The notes below the pieces were generated by a model. That model was not told the origin of the DNA and ran no database searches. It was given only the letters and a program-made list of their open reading frames with translations. Below are positions 10,998 through 21,129 of a DNA stretch of 64,000 nucleotides, piece after piece. The position numbers and the translations under genes are program-made. Positions within the stretch are counted from its first letter, which is position 1. Every line of letters starts with the position of its first letter. The stretch is from Ephemerocybe angulata (taxonomy: Eukaryota; Basidiomycota; Agaricomycetes; Agaricales; Psathyrellaceae), in contig JAACJK010000112.1 in assembly GCA_013368325.1 (NCBI GenBank), positions 248,001 to 312,000 on the forward strand. The letters run 5' to 3'.

Positions 10998-13252
10998 TCA
11001 GTGGTCCATCTGGAACTGATCCATTGACATATGGGCGGCGAATGTGTTGTAGTCGCCAGCCATGTTAAGGAAGGCGCCATTTGAATCCTGCTGGTAGACC
11101 ATGGGTATGTCAAAGTGACGCACTCGAGAGGTGGCGGAAGGGCGACGGTGAGCGGCTGGAAATTCAAATCCGTCAAGGTGAGTATCATCATTCATGCTTT
11201 CATAGAGATCAACCAGCTACTCACATTTACTAGCATATAGACCCACCTGGCACACGCAAGCGGTCAATGCTAGCTGACCCATAAAAACTCCCTTGGCGCA
11301 TGCAGAAGGCTGGCAAAGACCTGGACAGGGATGGGCTGAATCTGTGGCCTGGGAATGACGGGAAAAGAGTCTGGGCTGAGGAATGCACCAAGCGGCGACG
11401 GTAAATTTGAGTGGATTTGGAAGTATAACAAAGTACTCACCATTTTGCAACCCGCGCATAGACTCCACGTGTTGGCCAGCCAAATTCTGCGAGAGCGAGG
11501 GGATACGAGAGGTCAGTATAGATGTAGAGTAGCTGTAATCAATGCACGCACATACCTGCTAAATAAACCGATTTTGCTTTCATTACCCTGGCTGTCGAGG
11601 TATCGGCGGATGCTGTGGGTAGCGAGGTCAGTTTTCTCGGCAGTTGTGAAGGCTGGGAATGCTGACCTTCAGTGTCAGGATAGGGCGTGGCTTCAGGCGC
11701 ACTCACAGCAATTTCTATGGCGCTCGCGGCACTGTGAGTCCATCGCTGACCGGAATCCGGATGGAAATGTACGTCGTACGACGCTGGCGTGTCGAGACCA
11801 GTTTTGTTCGCTCGGTAGGTATGCTCGCTGTGGATGGAATCGTGTTCCGCGCGCCGTTGACGGTGTTCTCCCAGGGTGATCATGCTGCTGGAGGGGACGA
11901 GGTTGAGGTGCGTTCGTCGCCGTCGGCAGCCTAGTTCAGTGCTCACGGTGTAGCGTCTAGCTGGTGTTGCCGTCGTCCATCCACCCTCGCTGCCGCCGCC
12001 GCCGAGCTCAGCACGCAGGACCGTCGAGCTCAAGTTGGCCCTCAGCGCCTAACAAGATCCAAGCCGTGCTGCGCGCTTATCCAGTGAGCCTCGCTCGCAT
12101 CGTCATCATCTCCACTTCTGCCGTCGTCATTGCTCGTCAACTCCGGCTGCTCGTGGCCTCCACTGTTGCCCGGATGTCGTTGTGGTCGCCGTGGAGGTTC
12201 GTATTGCACTGCCGCCTTCTCCCAAGTTCTCGAGACATGTCGGAAGGTGTCTTGACTTGGCGACTGCTGGATGCTGCACAATGTGGGTTTACTGGGGCCG
12301 CCCTCGTTGTCGAGGAGCTGTTCTGGCATCCGTGATTCGAAGCTGGAGGCTAAACAGCAACGGACACAATACCTGAGGTCAGTCGCTCCTCGTTGTCACA
12401 TCTCGGTTTCGTTCTATCAACTTTGGTGTCGTGGCTGAATGGGGCGGTCATACGCCGGTGGGGTTGCGGCGGCATAAGGATGGATGGGGGATCGGACATT
12501 GCTGCATTGAGTTCCAGATGAGTGCTGCATTGTTTCGTGCAGGATTGGGTTCAGACTGAACTCTTGAGTCCCATCCATCCATCTGCTCGCTTCCATTCGC
12601 TCTCGTCAACTCGTTGGGTCCAATCGAGTCCTATGGTAAGCTTCGATAGATCGACAGCCTCTCGCAGGACGCTGATCCCAGCTTCGAAATTGGTGGGTTT
12701 CGCGATGAATAGGGCGGAATTGTACCAGACCTTGGTTCTCGGCGGCGCGGCACGAATCACAACGGCGGCATTGATCTCCGTCAAGCTGGTATGGTCATTA
12801 AGGTAAGTGATTCATCATAACGAAGGTCCAGCGACGACTCACCTTGCTCTGCATCCCAAGATAGACCATGCTCCCTGCATGACGCGCCCAACTCGCGGTC
12901 TTGGTGTCAGGGGAATGCTGGGCGTTGACGGGGTTGTATTCGGGGCATGTCGAGCCTACAGAAGCCTATGGTCAGTCAAACCATCCAATTTGAATGGTCG
13001 TTGTGCTTACCGAATGTGATTGACCGTAGCCATTCGCGTCGAGTCTAGGTGGTGGGACCTTGACTGATGGGACTCTGGACGGATAAATTGAGCGCACAGG
13101 GGGGCGATAGGAATATGGCGAGGAGGCGTCGAGGTATACATGTAACCCTTTGCTCGCTCGCTGGCGCACACCTCCGGCCCAGGGTGTACTCGCGCTCGCG
13201 AGTGGGCGGGATTTTTACTGTTGCTTTCAGGCTGGAGAATGCTTGGACTCAA
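10998..13252 (-). CDS. Hypothetical multi-exon gene, Ser/Pro-rich
   Basis: Several exon-like stretches in splice-compatible phase run down the minus strand. About 13170-13019 reads VYLDASSPYSYRPPVRSIYP... and ends at a GTAAGC donor. About 12952-12844 reads ARHAPNTTPSTPSIPLTPRP and ends at a GTGAGT donor. About 12790-12551 reads SLTEINAAVVIRAAPP. The last exon, to 10998, ends MSMDQFQMDH. The product would be rich in Ser, Pro and Thr, as in many fungal regulators, but I see no DNA-binding domain. Exons between 12500 and 11200 are not resolved. One gene or two is undecided. Confidence 0.4.
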
Positions 13253-13479
13253 AACAGTTCAAGCTGAAATAGGGGGGCAATCCAGAAGCCAGTGTAGGGG
13301 TATCCGAGTCGCAATCTTGATCGGTCAGCAAAGGCTTTACTATTAGGAACAAACACGGGCATTGTCACATTTTTCGCCTAAAAAGGAAGGAAATATGGAG
13401 GAGAGGTTCGGCTCCTCCAACCGATACGCAGATCAGTACACCTCCAACTGGCCCTACAGTGGATAGTGCCCTCTCTCTT

Positions 13480-13767
13480 GTCCTTTCCTGACAGACACCC
13501 TGGACATCCTCTCATGCGACACCCCATGCACTGGTTGCTTATACCTCTTCCGTCCCCATATCCTCCCCCTCATCGGCCTGACCCAACTCGTGTGCACATC
13601 GCCGGCCTCGCCCTAGCCAATTTCGCGATTGCATCGGAGGCGCAACTGGCCACTCAGGGAATTGTTTCGTTGATTGCAAATCTCCACATCCTCGACCTTC
13701 GAGCAGCTCGCCGCAAGTTGTACACGGCCGTCAAAGGGCTCTTCTATTCCGGCCCCGCGGCTAGCAG
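13480..13767 (+). pseudogene. FAS beta subunit relic, 5' part (SAT domain)
   Basis: Fatty acid synthase beta carries acetyltransferase (SAT), enoyl reductase, dehydratase and malonyl/palmitoyl transferase domains. Read across all three frames, this piece gives FAS SAT blocks in order: PLIGLTQL (about 13568-13592), a degraded acyltransferase GHS(Q)GIV site (about 13642-13662), SSTFEQLAAS and LFY (about 13690-13750). Small indels separate the blocks and an in-frame TAG sits at the insertion site. It stops exactly at the KDZ transposon. The next conserved SAT residues (AFPVTANPSIVQ) resume at 21137 on the far side, which shows the transposon split one locus. Confidence 0.7.
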
Positions 13768-13789
13768 CTGTACTTCACACTCCCCCAGG

Positions 13790-14240
13790 AGTCCTGTAGG
13801 ACTCCGGCTTGTCCGTTGGACTTCCGGTGGACTTCCAATGGACTTCTGCCGGACTTACCATAAAAGGTGCATTTCTATTGGAAGTCTATTGGAAGTCTAC
13901 CGGAAGTCCAACGGAAGTCCAACAGGAGTCCAATAGAAGTCCAACAGAAGTCCAGCTTGTCCGGTAAAGTCCAGTTGAGTCCGGTTGAGTCCGGTTGAAA
14001 CTTGAAAGTCCAGTTCAAGTCCAGTTGGAGTCTAGCTGGACTCCTATGGGACTTTTATAATTTACTGCTTATTGCAATGATTTACATGTACAATGATTTT
14101 CTGTTGGACTCCTGGTAGACTCTGTTGGACTCCTGATGGACTCCTTGATGGACTCCTGATAGACTCCTTGATGGACTCCTGGTGGACTCCATGCTGGACA
14201 TCTGCTGGACTTGTATTTGAATTTCTCTCAGCAGTACTAA
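13790..14240. repeat. Left subterminal repeat array of KDZ element
   Basis: Dozens of degenerate 10-13 bp units of the type GGAAGTCCA, GGACTCCTG or TAGACTCC occur in both orientations between the TIR and the transposase 3' end. The same array appears, inverted, at 57310-57770 and, diverged, at 31790-32087. Such arrays usually bind the element's own transposase; that role is inferred. Confidence 0.75.
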
Positions 14241-14336
14241 TACTTGAAAAAACTGAAAATATAAATATTATAACAACATAAGGCTAGCGAGAGCTTGGAA
14301 AAACAAGAAAGATAATAAGAACATAGAAGAGGAAAT

Positions 14337-16518
14337 TTACAAGGTATCATCTACATCAACACCAAGATCTGCAATAACAAGTCCTATCTGACGATCAGCC
14401 TGCTTCTGAAGAACACGTTTCGTATGAAGGTATAAAACGGAATGTAAAAACCAATAAAAGTTAGAAACAGTCATGCGCTTTAAAATCTGCTCATAACCAG
14501 CAATCCATGAATTAAGCTGCTCAGATGCCTGTGTATTGAACGCACGCTTCCACTGGAGAACTCCTGTGCGGTCAAGTTCCTGAATGACAAGGTTGGGGTT
14601 GCTGCCATCCATAGGAGTAGGGTTGCACCAAGTTTGGCACAGCTCGTCGGAGCGCTTGTGGTTGTTGTAGTGGTAGGTGTCGACAATAAACCTAGAGTTG
14701 GACCAAAGTCGTTCAAAACTGCCATTAGTGATGGCAGTTCTGAAAACCTGGCAACCTTTGTCAATGCAGATGTAGCTGGGCTTGGACTCGGGGGTAGGAA
14801 AGATGTGCTGAAGGAACTTGAGAACCTTGGTAGGAGATTCAGACTTATCGAATAGTGCCCAACCAATAACCACCCCACAAGGATAGCAAGCCGTCTCGGT
14901 GCAGTAAAACTTGGATGGTCCAAAGTCATGCTTGCGTGCAACATCAGCATCTTCAAGTGCAGGCTCGTCATGAGCCTGAACTTGTCGATTTTGATGCTGG
15001 TCCTGCCAAGGGAGCTGCTCGCTGGGTCGAGATACCATGCGTCGGATGCCTGCAAGGTGTGACCGACTATGAGTCTCTTGGTACTCCTGCCAGTCAGCTT
15101 GATGCTCTTGGCATGCCTTAGTGCTAGCAACACAGTTTGCATTGCAGCCTCGCACATGGCATCGATGCCCATACAAGCGGAAGTGGTCCTCACAATAAGA
15201 ACCACCCCGGGCATGCGCAAGAGCAGCAATACACCCTTCAACGGCACAATGCTAATAAATAAACACATTATTAGTGCACAGTTCGGAAATGATAACTAAA
15301 GCTTACTGTTGGAGACATCACAATACCATCCACCACACACATATTGACACGTGCAAAGTCCTGGGCATCCTGTCCCTGCTCGTTTGGGCCAAACCGCTGA
15401 GGATGCGAGCACTCATCACATGCATGCCCTTCTGCTGCCTTGATTACGCCATCAGCACCAAGATGGTCATAAGCAGCAGCCGTAATCTGGTCGATGTTGT
15501 AGTGGTCAGGCAGCACCAGGTCAACACCTTGATCCCCTGCTATCATGCGCAAACTCTCCAAGATATAGGCATGCCAGACTTGGCGATGAGATATCTTGAC
15601 CCCAGCACCATGGCCAACACTCTCGTTCCAGAAGTCCATGAATGCAGATGTGGACGAATGGAAGCTATATGTCGCACAGAGGATGGAGTTGGAGAATGTG
15701 CGATCTGCCCAGAGCTCTCGACCAATTTTCAGATAGCGGGCACCATTAAGATGCCTGCGATCATACTCATCGGTTTCCTCGTTCTTGACTCGATCATGGT
15801 CAGCATGATATGTGGTTTCGCAACCATCACACTTCCCAGTCAAGACAAAGCCAAAGGTGCGGATGTCAGAGCCTTTCAGCACTGTGACCTTGGTGACGTC
15901 ACGGTATGGCCGCTCCTGGGAGAGAGCACGTGCAGAGCATGAGGTAATTTCGCCCTGATAGGACTGAGGGCAGAGGAGGTGGAGAGGTTCGATCGCCTTG
16001 TACGAGATGGGCTTGCGACGGTGGTAGATGCTTCCAGATGGCTTGTACATGTTTAGCCGCAAAACAGACACCATTTGATCCAGCTTCAACGATAAAGCAT
16101 TCACAGCAGGCACTGTATGCTCCACATGCTCTTCCAGCACCACACTATCTGCAGGCTTGAATAGCTCTCTGCGATCAGCTCGAAGGCGCACACCCAACAT
16201 CAGCCTGGAGAACATGGCCATCCAGGTAGTGATGGTTCTCCCATGCTCTCCCGCAACCTTTGCTTGCTGCTGCCGTCCATGTAAGTTGAGGAACTCTGGG
16301 TTTTCCGTCAAACTGTAAAGGAGGACAAGAACGGTGGACAGCGAGATGTCGGAAGCGAATTGCTCCTGGATACAATCCGAGAAGACTTTAAAGGTGATGT
16401 TAGGGAATGGAAGGGTAGGGGGAGCAGCAAGGGCAGGAGAGGCCAAAGCCAGGATGACAAGAGCCAACGCGAGGGTAGGCGAGCAGAGCACTGAGATCAA
16501 ATGAACCAGCATTGACAT
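14337..16518 (-). CDS. KDZ transposase with CxC5/CxC6 clusters
   Basis: Two exons, 16518-15307 and 15251-14337, with a 55-nt GTAAGC...TTAG intron and matching phase, give 708 aa with no stop. An all-helical N-terminal region precedes a CxC5-like cysteine set (Cys 183, 194, 230, 233; TGKCDGCETTYHADHD). The intron falls inside the CxC6-like cluster, which reads HCAVEGCIAALAHARG then YCEDHFRLYGHRC (residues about 405-444). The RNase H-fold catalytic part follows: GVVIGWALFD, ICIDKGC (Asp about 568), VDTYHYNNH (Asp about 595) and SEQLNSW (Glu about 648). It ends with NFYWFLH, typical of KDZ. It should act in the nucleus on the element's TIRs. Its ATG is 77 bp downstream of the accessory gene's stop on the same strand. 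It looks active by sequence alone. Confidence 0.88.
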
Positions 16519-16594
16519 TACGAGACTAAATAAAGCATAGTTCCATAGGAGTTTAGAGACACATAAATATAAGCGAAGCGGTATACATTCAAAC

Positions 16595-19500
16595 TCACAC
16601 AGCTGCAGACGCCTTCTTCTTCTTCTTCTTGTTCTTCTTCGCCAACACCTCTGCTTCTTCCTGTACCTGACGAGCCGTATCCTTCAGCCACCCATCAAAA
16701 TCCCCTAAGCCATACATCACATTTGGAGCCTTGGTCCTCGAACCCCATACGTCCCGATCGGATGGTGCAGCAGTGTCCCTGCGAAGCCAAAGCTGCATGT
16801 TGACATAAGCGGAGTGAGGAGTATGCTGTGAAACCATAGATGCGAGATTGGTGAAAGGGGTCGAGTAGGAGTGCATTGTAGACTTCTGGAAGAACACCCT
16901 CTGAATATCGACCTTCTGAATGCGGAAGTCCTTCGGCCATGTTCCCTCTGATACCATCAAGTTCCACCTCGTGATCGCAGCATTCATCTCTTCATAGCGC
17001 TCAAAGGCAAGGCGGATATCGTTGGCTCGGGAGTGATCGGTGAGATAGGCTGGAGAGCGAGGGATATCAAGAAGGGTGATGAGCTGATCAGTCTGGGATG
17101 ACATGGTGCCCTGAGCAGAGTCGGTAGGGATAGAGGAGGGTGTCTCAGGGCGAGATCCAGTGGTAGAGGCGACAGAAAGGCCATGGGCATAGAGTGGAGC
17201 AGAGACAGAGCGAGAGACAGAACGGGAGACAGATCGAGAGGCAGAACGGTCATGGTCAGACCCAGGAGCGAAGTCGGACTGAGAGAGAGATTAGTTACAA
17301 GTTATACAGAAATGTGTGATGACTTACAAGAAGCATGCAAAGAACTGCTACGTTGTTGTTGACGGTCCACTCAACAAGCTCAGAGGCTTCAAGAGCAGCA
17401 GCGAAAGTGCCCTGAGCAGTCCAACTGTGGAGCTCTGGGTCCCAGGTATAAATGCTTTGCTCGAAGCCAGCCACGCTCTTCGCATCTGCAAAAAAGCTTT
17501 AATGCATACACACTCATCAATAGAAAGGAAACATACCTTGAACATGGCTATACTTGCGGGCTAAGACAGGGAGGAGGCTACCAAACATCTCATATACGTC
17601 GACCTTGACAGTCATGGTAGGTTGCATGGATGTGGTGATGGTGTTAGGTGGGTCGCCCGAAATGTAAAGGTGCACAAGTCCCTTGATAGGGAGTCTCGCT
17701 TCAGCGGCTATCTCACCAGCATCAGCATGGTTAAGAACACCTCGATTACCCCTGAGGATGCCACCTGTGCTGCGGGATGATCCATGAGCAGGCTCAGGAG
17801 GAGGGCTGGGAGACTGCATATGAACATCTATAGCCTCGATCAATACACATTGCAATAATAAAAGATTGAGACTTACCCTCTTTCTTGGACAAAACGCTGA
17901 CACTCCGAGCATGATCCTTCATCGGCTTCTTCCCCTACGTAGTGGGTAAGATATCAATCAACGTCTAAAGTTAAAGACCTCACCTTTCCCCCATCGTCCT
18001 GCTCATCGATCTCAATTTCCACCTCCTCCTCCTCCTCCTCTTCCTTGATCCTCCCCGCCGTCTCGACATCCATCTTCTCCTCCATCTCAACTTTAGCATC
18101 ATCCTCTAGCTCCGTCCCGGCCCTCCTCTCCGAAGACGAGCCTGAGCCCTCCTCAGTCGTCCCTTCAGAAACATCGATCTCAGCTGCGCTGCGCCAAGTG
18201 CGTGCAGCAGCGAGAGAGCCAGGGGTAGAGCTAGTAGTGGTAGGACGAGCTGGCGGTGCAATAGAAGTACCCATCTTCGCAAGCTTATCTTCAGCGCTAA
18301 GGAAATAAAAAAAAAGAGTCAGCTCAACGTCAGAAATATATCCAAGTCCACGACGACACGCTAGCGATCCCGGGTATGGGTTCAGCAAAGGGTGTGCATC
18401 AACACGCTAGCGATCCCGGGTTTGGGTTCAGCAAAGGACGTGCCGATGGCAGCCAACATAGACAAGGACAGCAAAGAAGAGAGAAAGATGAAAGATACAT
18501 ACCGTTTGCCAGTTCCAGACGCCTTGGGAGCCTGCTTTGCCTTCGCGTTGGGGGGCCCAACTTTGAAAGAGCTGGACGCCATGGCCTTCGAGCCTTTTCC
18601 ACCCTTGGGGCCTCTACAGACAAACATCATTAGACATGGATGGGGGCAGAAGGACAAATACGTACCTTGCTCGTCCCGAGCCCTTACCGTCTCCTACCTG
18701 CATGAGGGCAGCCTCCTCCAGACCGCCGAAGTCATCCTCATTATCAGAGGAATCCTCTGGCGATTCCTTCTGAACCCTAGTGCTGCGGCGAATGGGTTTG
18801 GAACGGTCTTTACCGGGATTCCTGGAGGAAAGAGTTAGAAAGATGAAGAACAAAAATAAAAGCCAAAAAAAGGGGTAGAGTGGACGGGCAGTCGCGCAAA
18901 ACACCGCAATGCCCGTGGTCGACCAAGCGAGCGAAAAGCCGGGCGCGCGAATCACCGCGTCACCCTGGGCCCCACTCCCCGAAGCCATCGCGCCTTCCCG
19001 AAGCATCGCCGCCGCTCTAGCCACGAAGCGAGCGAGCGAGCGAAAGGGTGGGCGCGTGAATCACCGCAACGCCCTGGGCCCCACTCCCCGAAGCCGTCGC
19101 GCCATCGCTGAAGGGGCGGGCGATTTGCCGCGTCGCCACCTCTCTACCCACGAAGCGAGCGGCGGCCACCGTCGCATGAGCGGGCAGGTCCAGTGGGCGG
19201 GCATGGTGGGCCCATCCAATGTCGCCGAAGCGAGCAGCCTCGCATCGTCGGCGAGCGCGTTGCCAAACTCCCCCGCCGCATAGCAACGCCCGCCGTGCGA
19301 ACGCGCTGCGCGAGGCGAGCATGACGCCTGCTGCGACGAGCAAGGCGTGCGGGCAGCAGACAAGCACTCCACCAAATGCCCGTCCCCCTGCGCGGGAGAG
19401 TTCCCGCAGCAAAAGGGGGATAGGGGCTGGTGGGTGTGCTGCGCCGGTGGCCCTTGTGCGTGAGGGCGTGGCGGCGGGCGGATACGACGAGCGAGCGGGC

Positions 19501-19941
19501 GTGGCGGCGAGCGGGCACGACATGGCCAGCGGGCACGACGTGGCGAGCGGGCCTGACGTGGCGAGCGGGCCTGACGTGGCGAGCGGGCAGGCGGCGAGCG
19601 GGCACGACGTGGCGGGATGACGTGGCGGGCGGGCGGGCACGACGTGGCGGGATGACGTGGCGGGCGGGCGGGCACGACATGGCGGGCGGGCGGGCACGAC
19701 GAGCGGGCACGCGTGACGTGGCGGGCGCTCGGGCACAACGAGCGGGCGGACGAGGGGCGGGCAAGACTATGCCCGCCCAAACGAAGAAGAAAGAAAGAAA
19801 AACGAAAGAAAACGAAAGAAAACGAAAAAAATACGCACCTCGCGCGTAAAGCGCGCATGCCGGGCTCCTCCCCATCCTCCTCGTCGTTCTCCCCTTCTCC
19901 CCCGTCTTCTCCGTCGTCGCTATCCCCTCCCTCATCCTCCC

Positions 19942-19972
<31 letters not shown>

Positions 19973-20245
19973 CTCCTCGTCCGCCGCGGTCCGCCTGGCG
20001 TTGCGAGAGCTTCGGCGGGGGCCGGCGGATGCCGGGTTATCCTCGTCGTTCCTTTCGGACGGGTTGGATGCACCACGGCCACCGCTCTTGCCAGCGGTGG
20101 TCGTGGAATCGGTTTCTTTCGCTCCCGTGCCTGCACGGGAGCGTTTGGTGTTGCGGGACTTGGGCGGTGACGTGGCAGTCGCCGCCCTCTTGCGCGTGGT
20201 CGGCGGGGTCGGGGATCGTCGGTTGTTGCGCGTCCTGGGGGGCAT
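16595..20245 (-). CDS. KDZ accessory gene, 725-aa chromatin-like protein
   Basis: Eight exons fit with consistent phase and GT-AG introns: 20245-19839, 18821-18666, 18613-18503, 18296-17984, 17934-17877, 17827-17537, 17485-17328, 17278-16595. The N-terminus (MPPRTRNNRRSP) is basic and proline-rich. A long Asp/Glu tract encoded by a GAG/GAC repeat (about 19900-19980) follows, then Lys-rich and second acidic segments (exon 4). A compact C-terminal part includes IYTWDPELHSW, FERYEEMNAAITRWN, EGTWPKDFRIQKVD and YGLGDFDGWL, then a lysine run. I recall a multicopy Agaricomycete family with this C-terminal pattern but no known function. Alternating basic and acidic tracts suggest a nuclear chromatin or DNA-binding partner; that is inference. 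Intron 1 is unusually long (1017 nt) and holds a GC-rich minisatellite. Confidence 0.72.
18358..18440. repeat. Short direct duplication in intron 3
   Basis: About 37 bases starting CACGCTAGCGATCCCGGGT occur twice, at 18358 and 18402, with a few differences. They lie between exons 3 and 4 of the accessory gene. Confidence 0.8.
18929..19110. repeat. About 75-bp direct repeat in intron 1
   Basis: A segment containing CCCTGGGCCCCACTCCCCGA occurs at about 18960 and about 19071 with the same flanks, a tandem-like duplication inside the first intron of the accessory gene. Confidence 0.7.
19480..19760. repeat. GC-rich minisatellite, about 18-bp unit
   Basis: Repeats of the type GGCGAGCGGGCACGACGT and variants run for about 280 bp. 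Several open frames across it (Pro/Ala/Arg- or Gly-rich) are products of the repeat, not genes. It lies in intron 1 of the KDZ accessory gene and is absent from the deleted copy at 56112-57780. Confidence 0.85.
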
Positions 20246-20436
20246 GTCGGGCGGTGGTCGTTGTCGCGGTGTTCGTCGTCGAGCGTGGTGTATAGTGGTG
20301 GTGGGGATGTGGGCAGAGGGCAGCACAGGCGAACATCCGCGTGGCCGGATGACTAAGCGGTCACGCGGATTTCGCCCGCGTGATATTTTGAGGCCCGTGC
20401 GCTGATATGGTTGACCTTCCGGCTTGCATATTCAAC

Positions 20437-20515
20437 GCCGCCGTGGTGTAACGGTTGGCAGGCCTCTCCTCCGATAGGCAAGAGGTCCTCGGTTCAATCC
20501 CCACCAACGGTGTTT
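20437..20515 (+). other. tRNA-like module in KDZ element
   Basis: TGGTGTAACGG (A-box-like) and GGTTCAATCC (B-box-like) are correctly spaced. GCCGTGG can pair with CAACGGT at the ends, and CCTCT with AGAGG around a 13-nt loop containing CTCCGA. D- and T-arm pairing is imperfect. It could be a tRNA pseudogene or the head of a SINE absorbed by the transposon; a working tRNA seems unlikely. Confidence 0.4.
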
Positions 20516-20604
20516 TGCCAAAGTGGCCCGCCATTTTTTGGCACCCCGGGTTTATCGGACTAGGGTATATAATGTAGAAATAATATATCTTTTTTTAATT
20601 GCAA

Positions 20605-20680
20605 TATGGCGCAGTTGGTTTATGCGCCTACCTCCTATGCTGAGGCTCAGTGTTCAAATCCCGGTGTGGCCTTTTTTTTT
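20605..20680 (+). other. Second tRNA-like module, ends in T run
   Basis: TGGCGCAGTTGG is a near-consensus A-box and GTTCAAATCC a near-consensus B-box, followed by ten T residues, the polymerase III stop signal. The acceptor ends do not pair. An inverted copy, with the same T run, lies at 56563-56637 in the deleted KDZ derivative, so the module is part of the element. Confidence 0.55.
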
Positions 20681-20734
20681 TAATTAGTAAGAACAGTCTT
20701 TATTCTATTCAGTGCTGTAATGAGACTTGTAGTG

Positions 20735-21110
20735 ACCTACCGGACTCCTGCTGGACGTCCAGTTGACCTACCAGACTCCTGCTGGACGTCCAGTTGGCCT
20801 GCAAAGAGTCCAGCTGGACTTCTATCGGACTGTCTGGTTGCTCCCGGAGTCTAGCTGGACAGTCCATTGGACCGGCAGGACTCCAGTTGGACCGGACACC
20901 TGCCGGACTCTGCTTTGGCAGGTACTGGAGTCCCACTGGACTCCTACTGGACTGTACTGGACTTGCTGGACTTCCGGTGGACTTCCTGGACTTTTGCTGG
21001 ACTTTTTGTCCGGTAAGGGGGTGAAAGTGCCCTGAACCGGAGTCCAGCAGAGTCCGGCAGGGTCCACTGGACTTCCGGCGGAAGTCTACCTGGAGTCCTG
21101 TGGGAATTAT
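20735..21110. repeat. Right subterminal repeat array of KDZ element
   Basis: Units such as GGACTCCTGCTGGACGTCC and GACTTCCGGTGGACTT repeat through about 375 bp up to the right TIR. The same array, in inverted orientation, occupies 56130-56510. Confidence 0.78.
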
Positions 21111-21129
21111 GGGGGAGTGCGAAGTCCTC

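Larger units (their letters stand above)
13768..21129 (-). mobile_element. KDZ DNA transposon, complete, 7362 bp
   Basis: The left end reads CTGTACTTCACACTCCCCCA. The right end, read inward, is GAGGACTTCGCACTCCCCCA. These imperfect terminal inverted repeats are flanked by a perfect 8-bp duplication GCTAGCAG at 13760-13767 and 21130-21137. An 8-bp duplication is known for the Zisupton branch of KDZ. Inside the ends are arrays of GGACTCC/GTCCAG-type subterminal repeats, presumably transposase-binding. Genes on the minus strand, in transcription order: an eight-exon accessory gene (20245-16595), then the transposase (16518-14337). Two tRNA-like modules lie near the right end. An internally deleted copy sits inverted at 56112-57780. 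Intact frames and a clean target duplication suggest fairly recent insertion. Confidence 0.88.

Noticed and set aside
19017..20405. Long Pro/Ala/Arg- and Gly-rich open frames on both strands
   Set aside because: They are artefacts of the GC-rich minisatellite and of the acidic-tract codons; the exon model explains the real coding part.
20437..20680. Functional tRNA genes (Arg- or Glu-like)
   Set aside because: A and B boxes are good, but acceptor, D- or T-stems fail to pair properly in each case.
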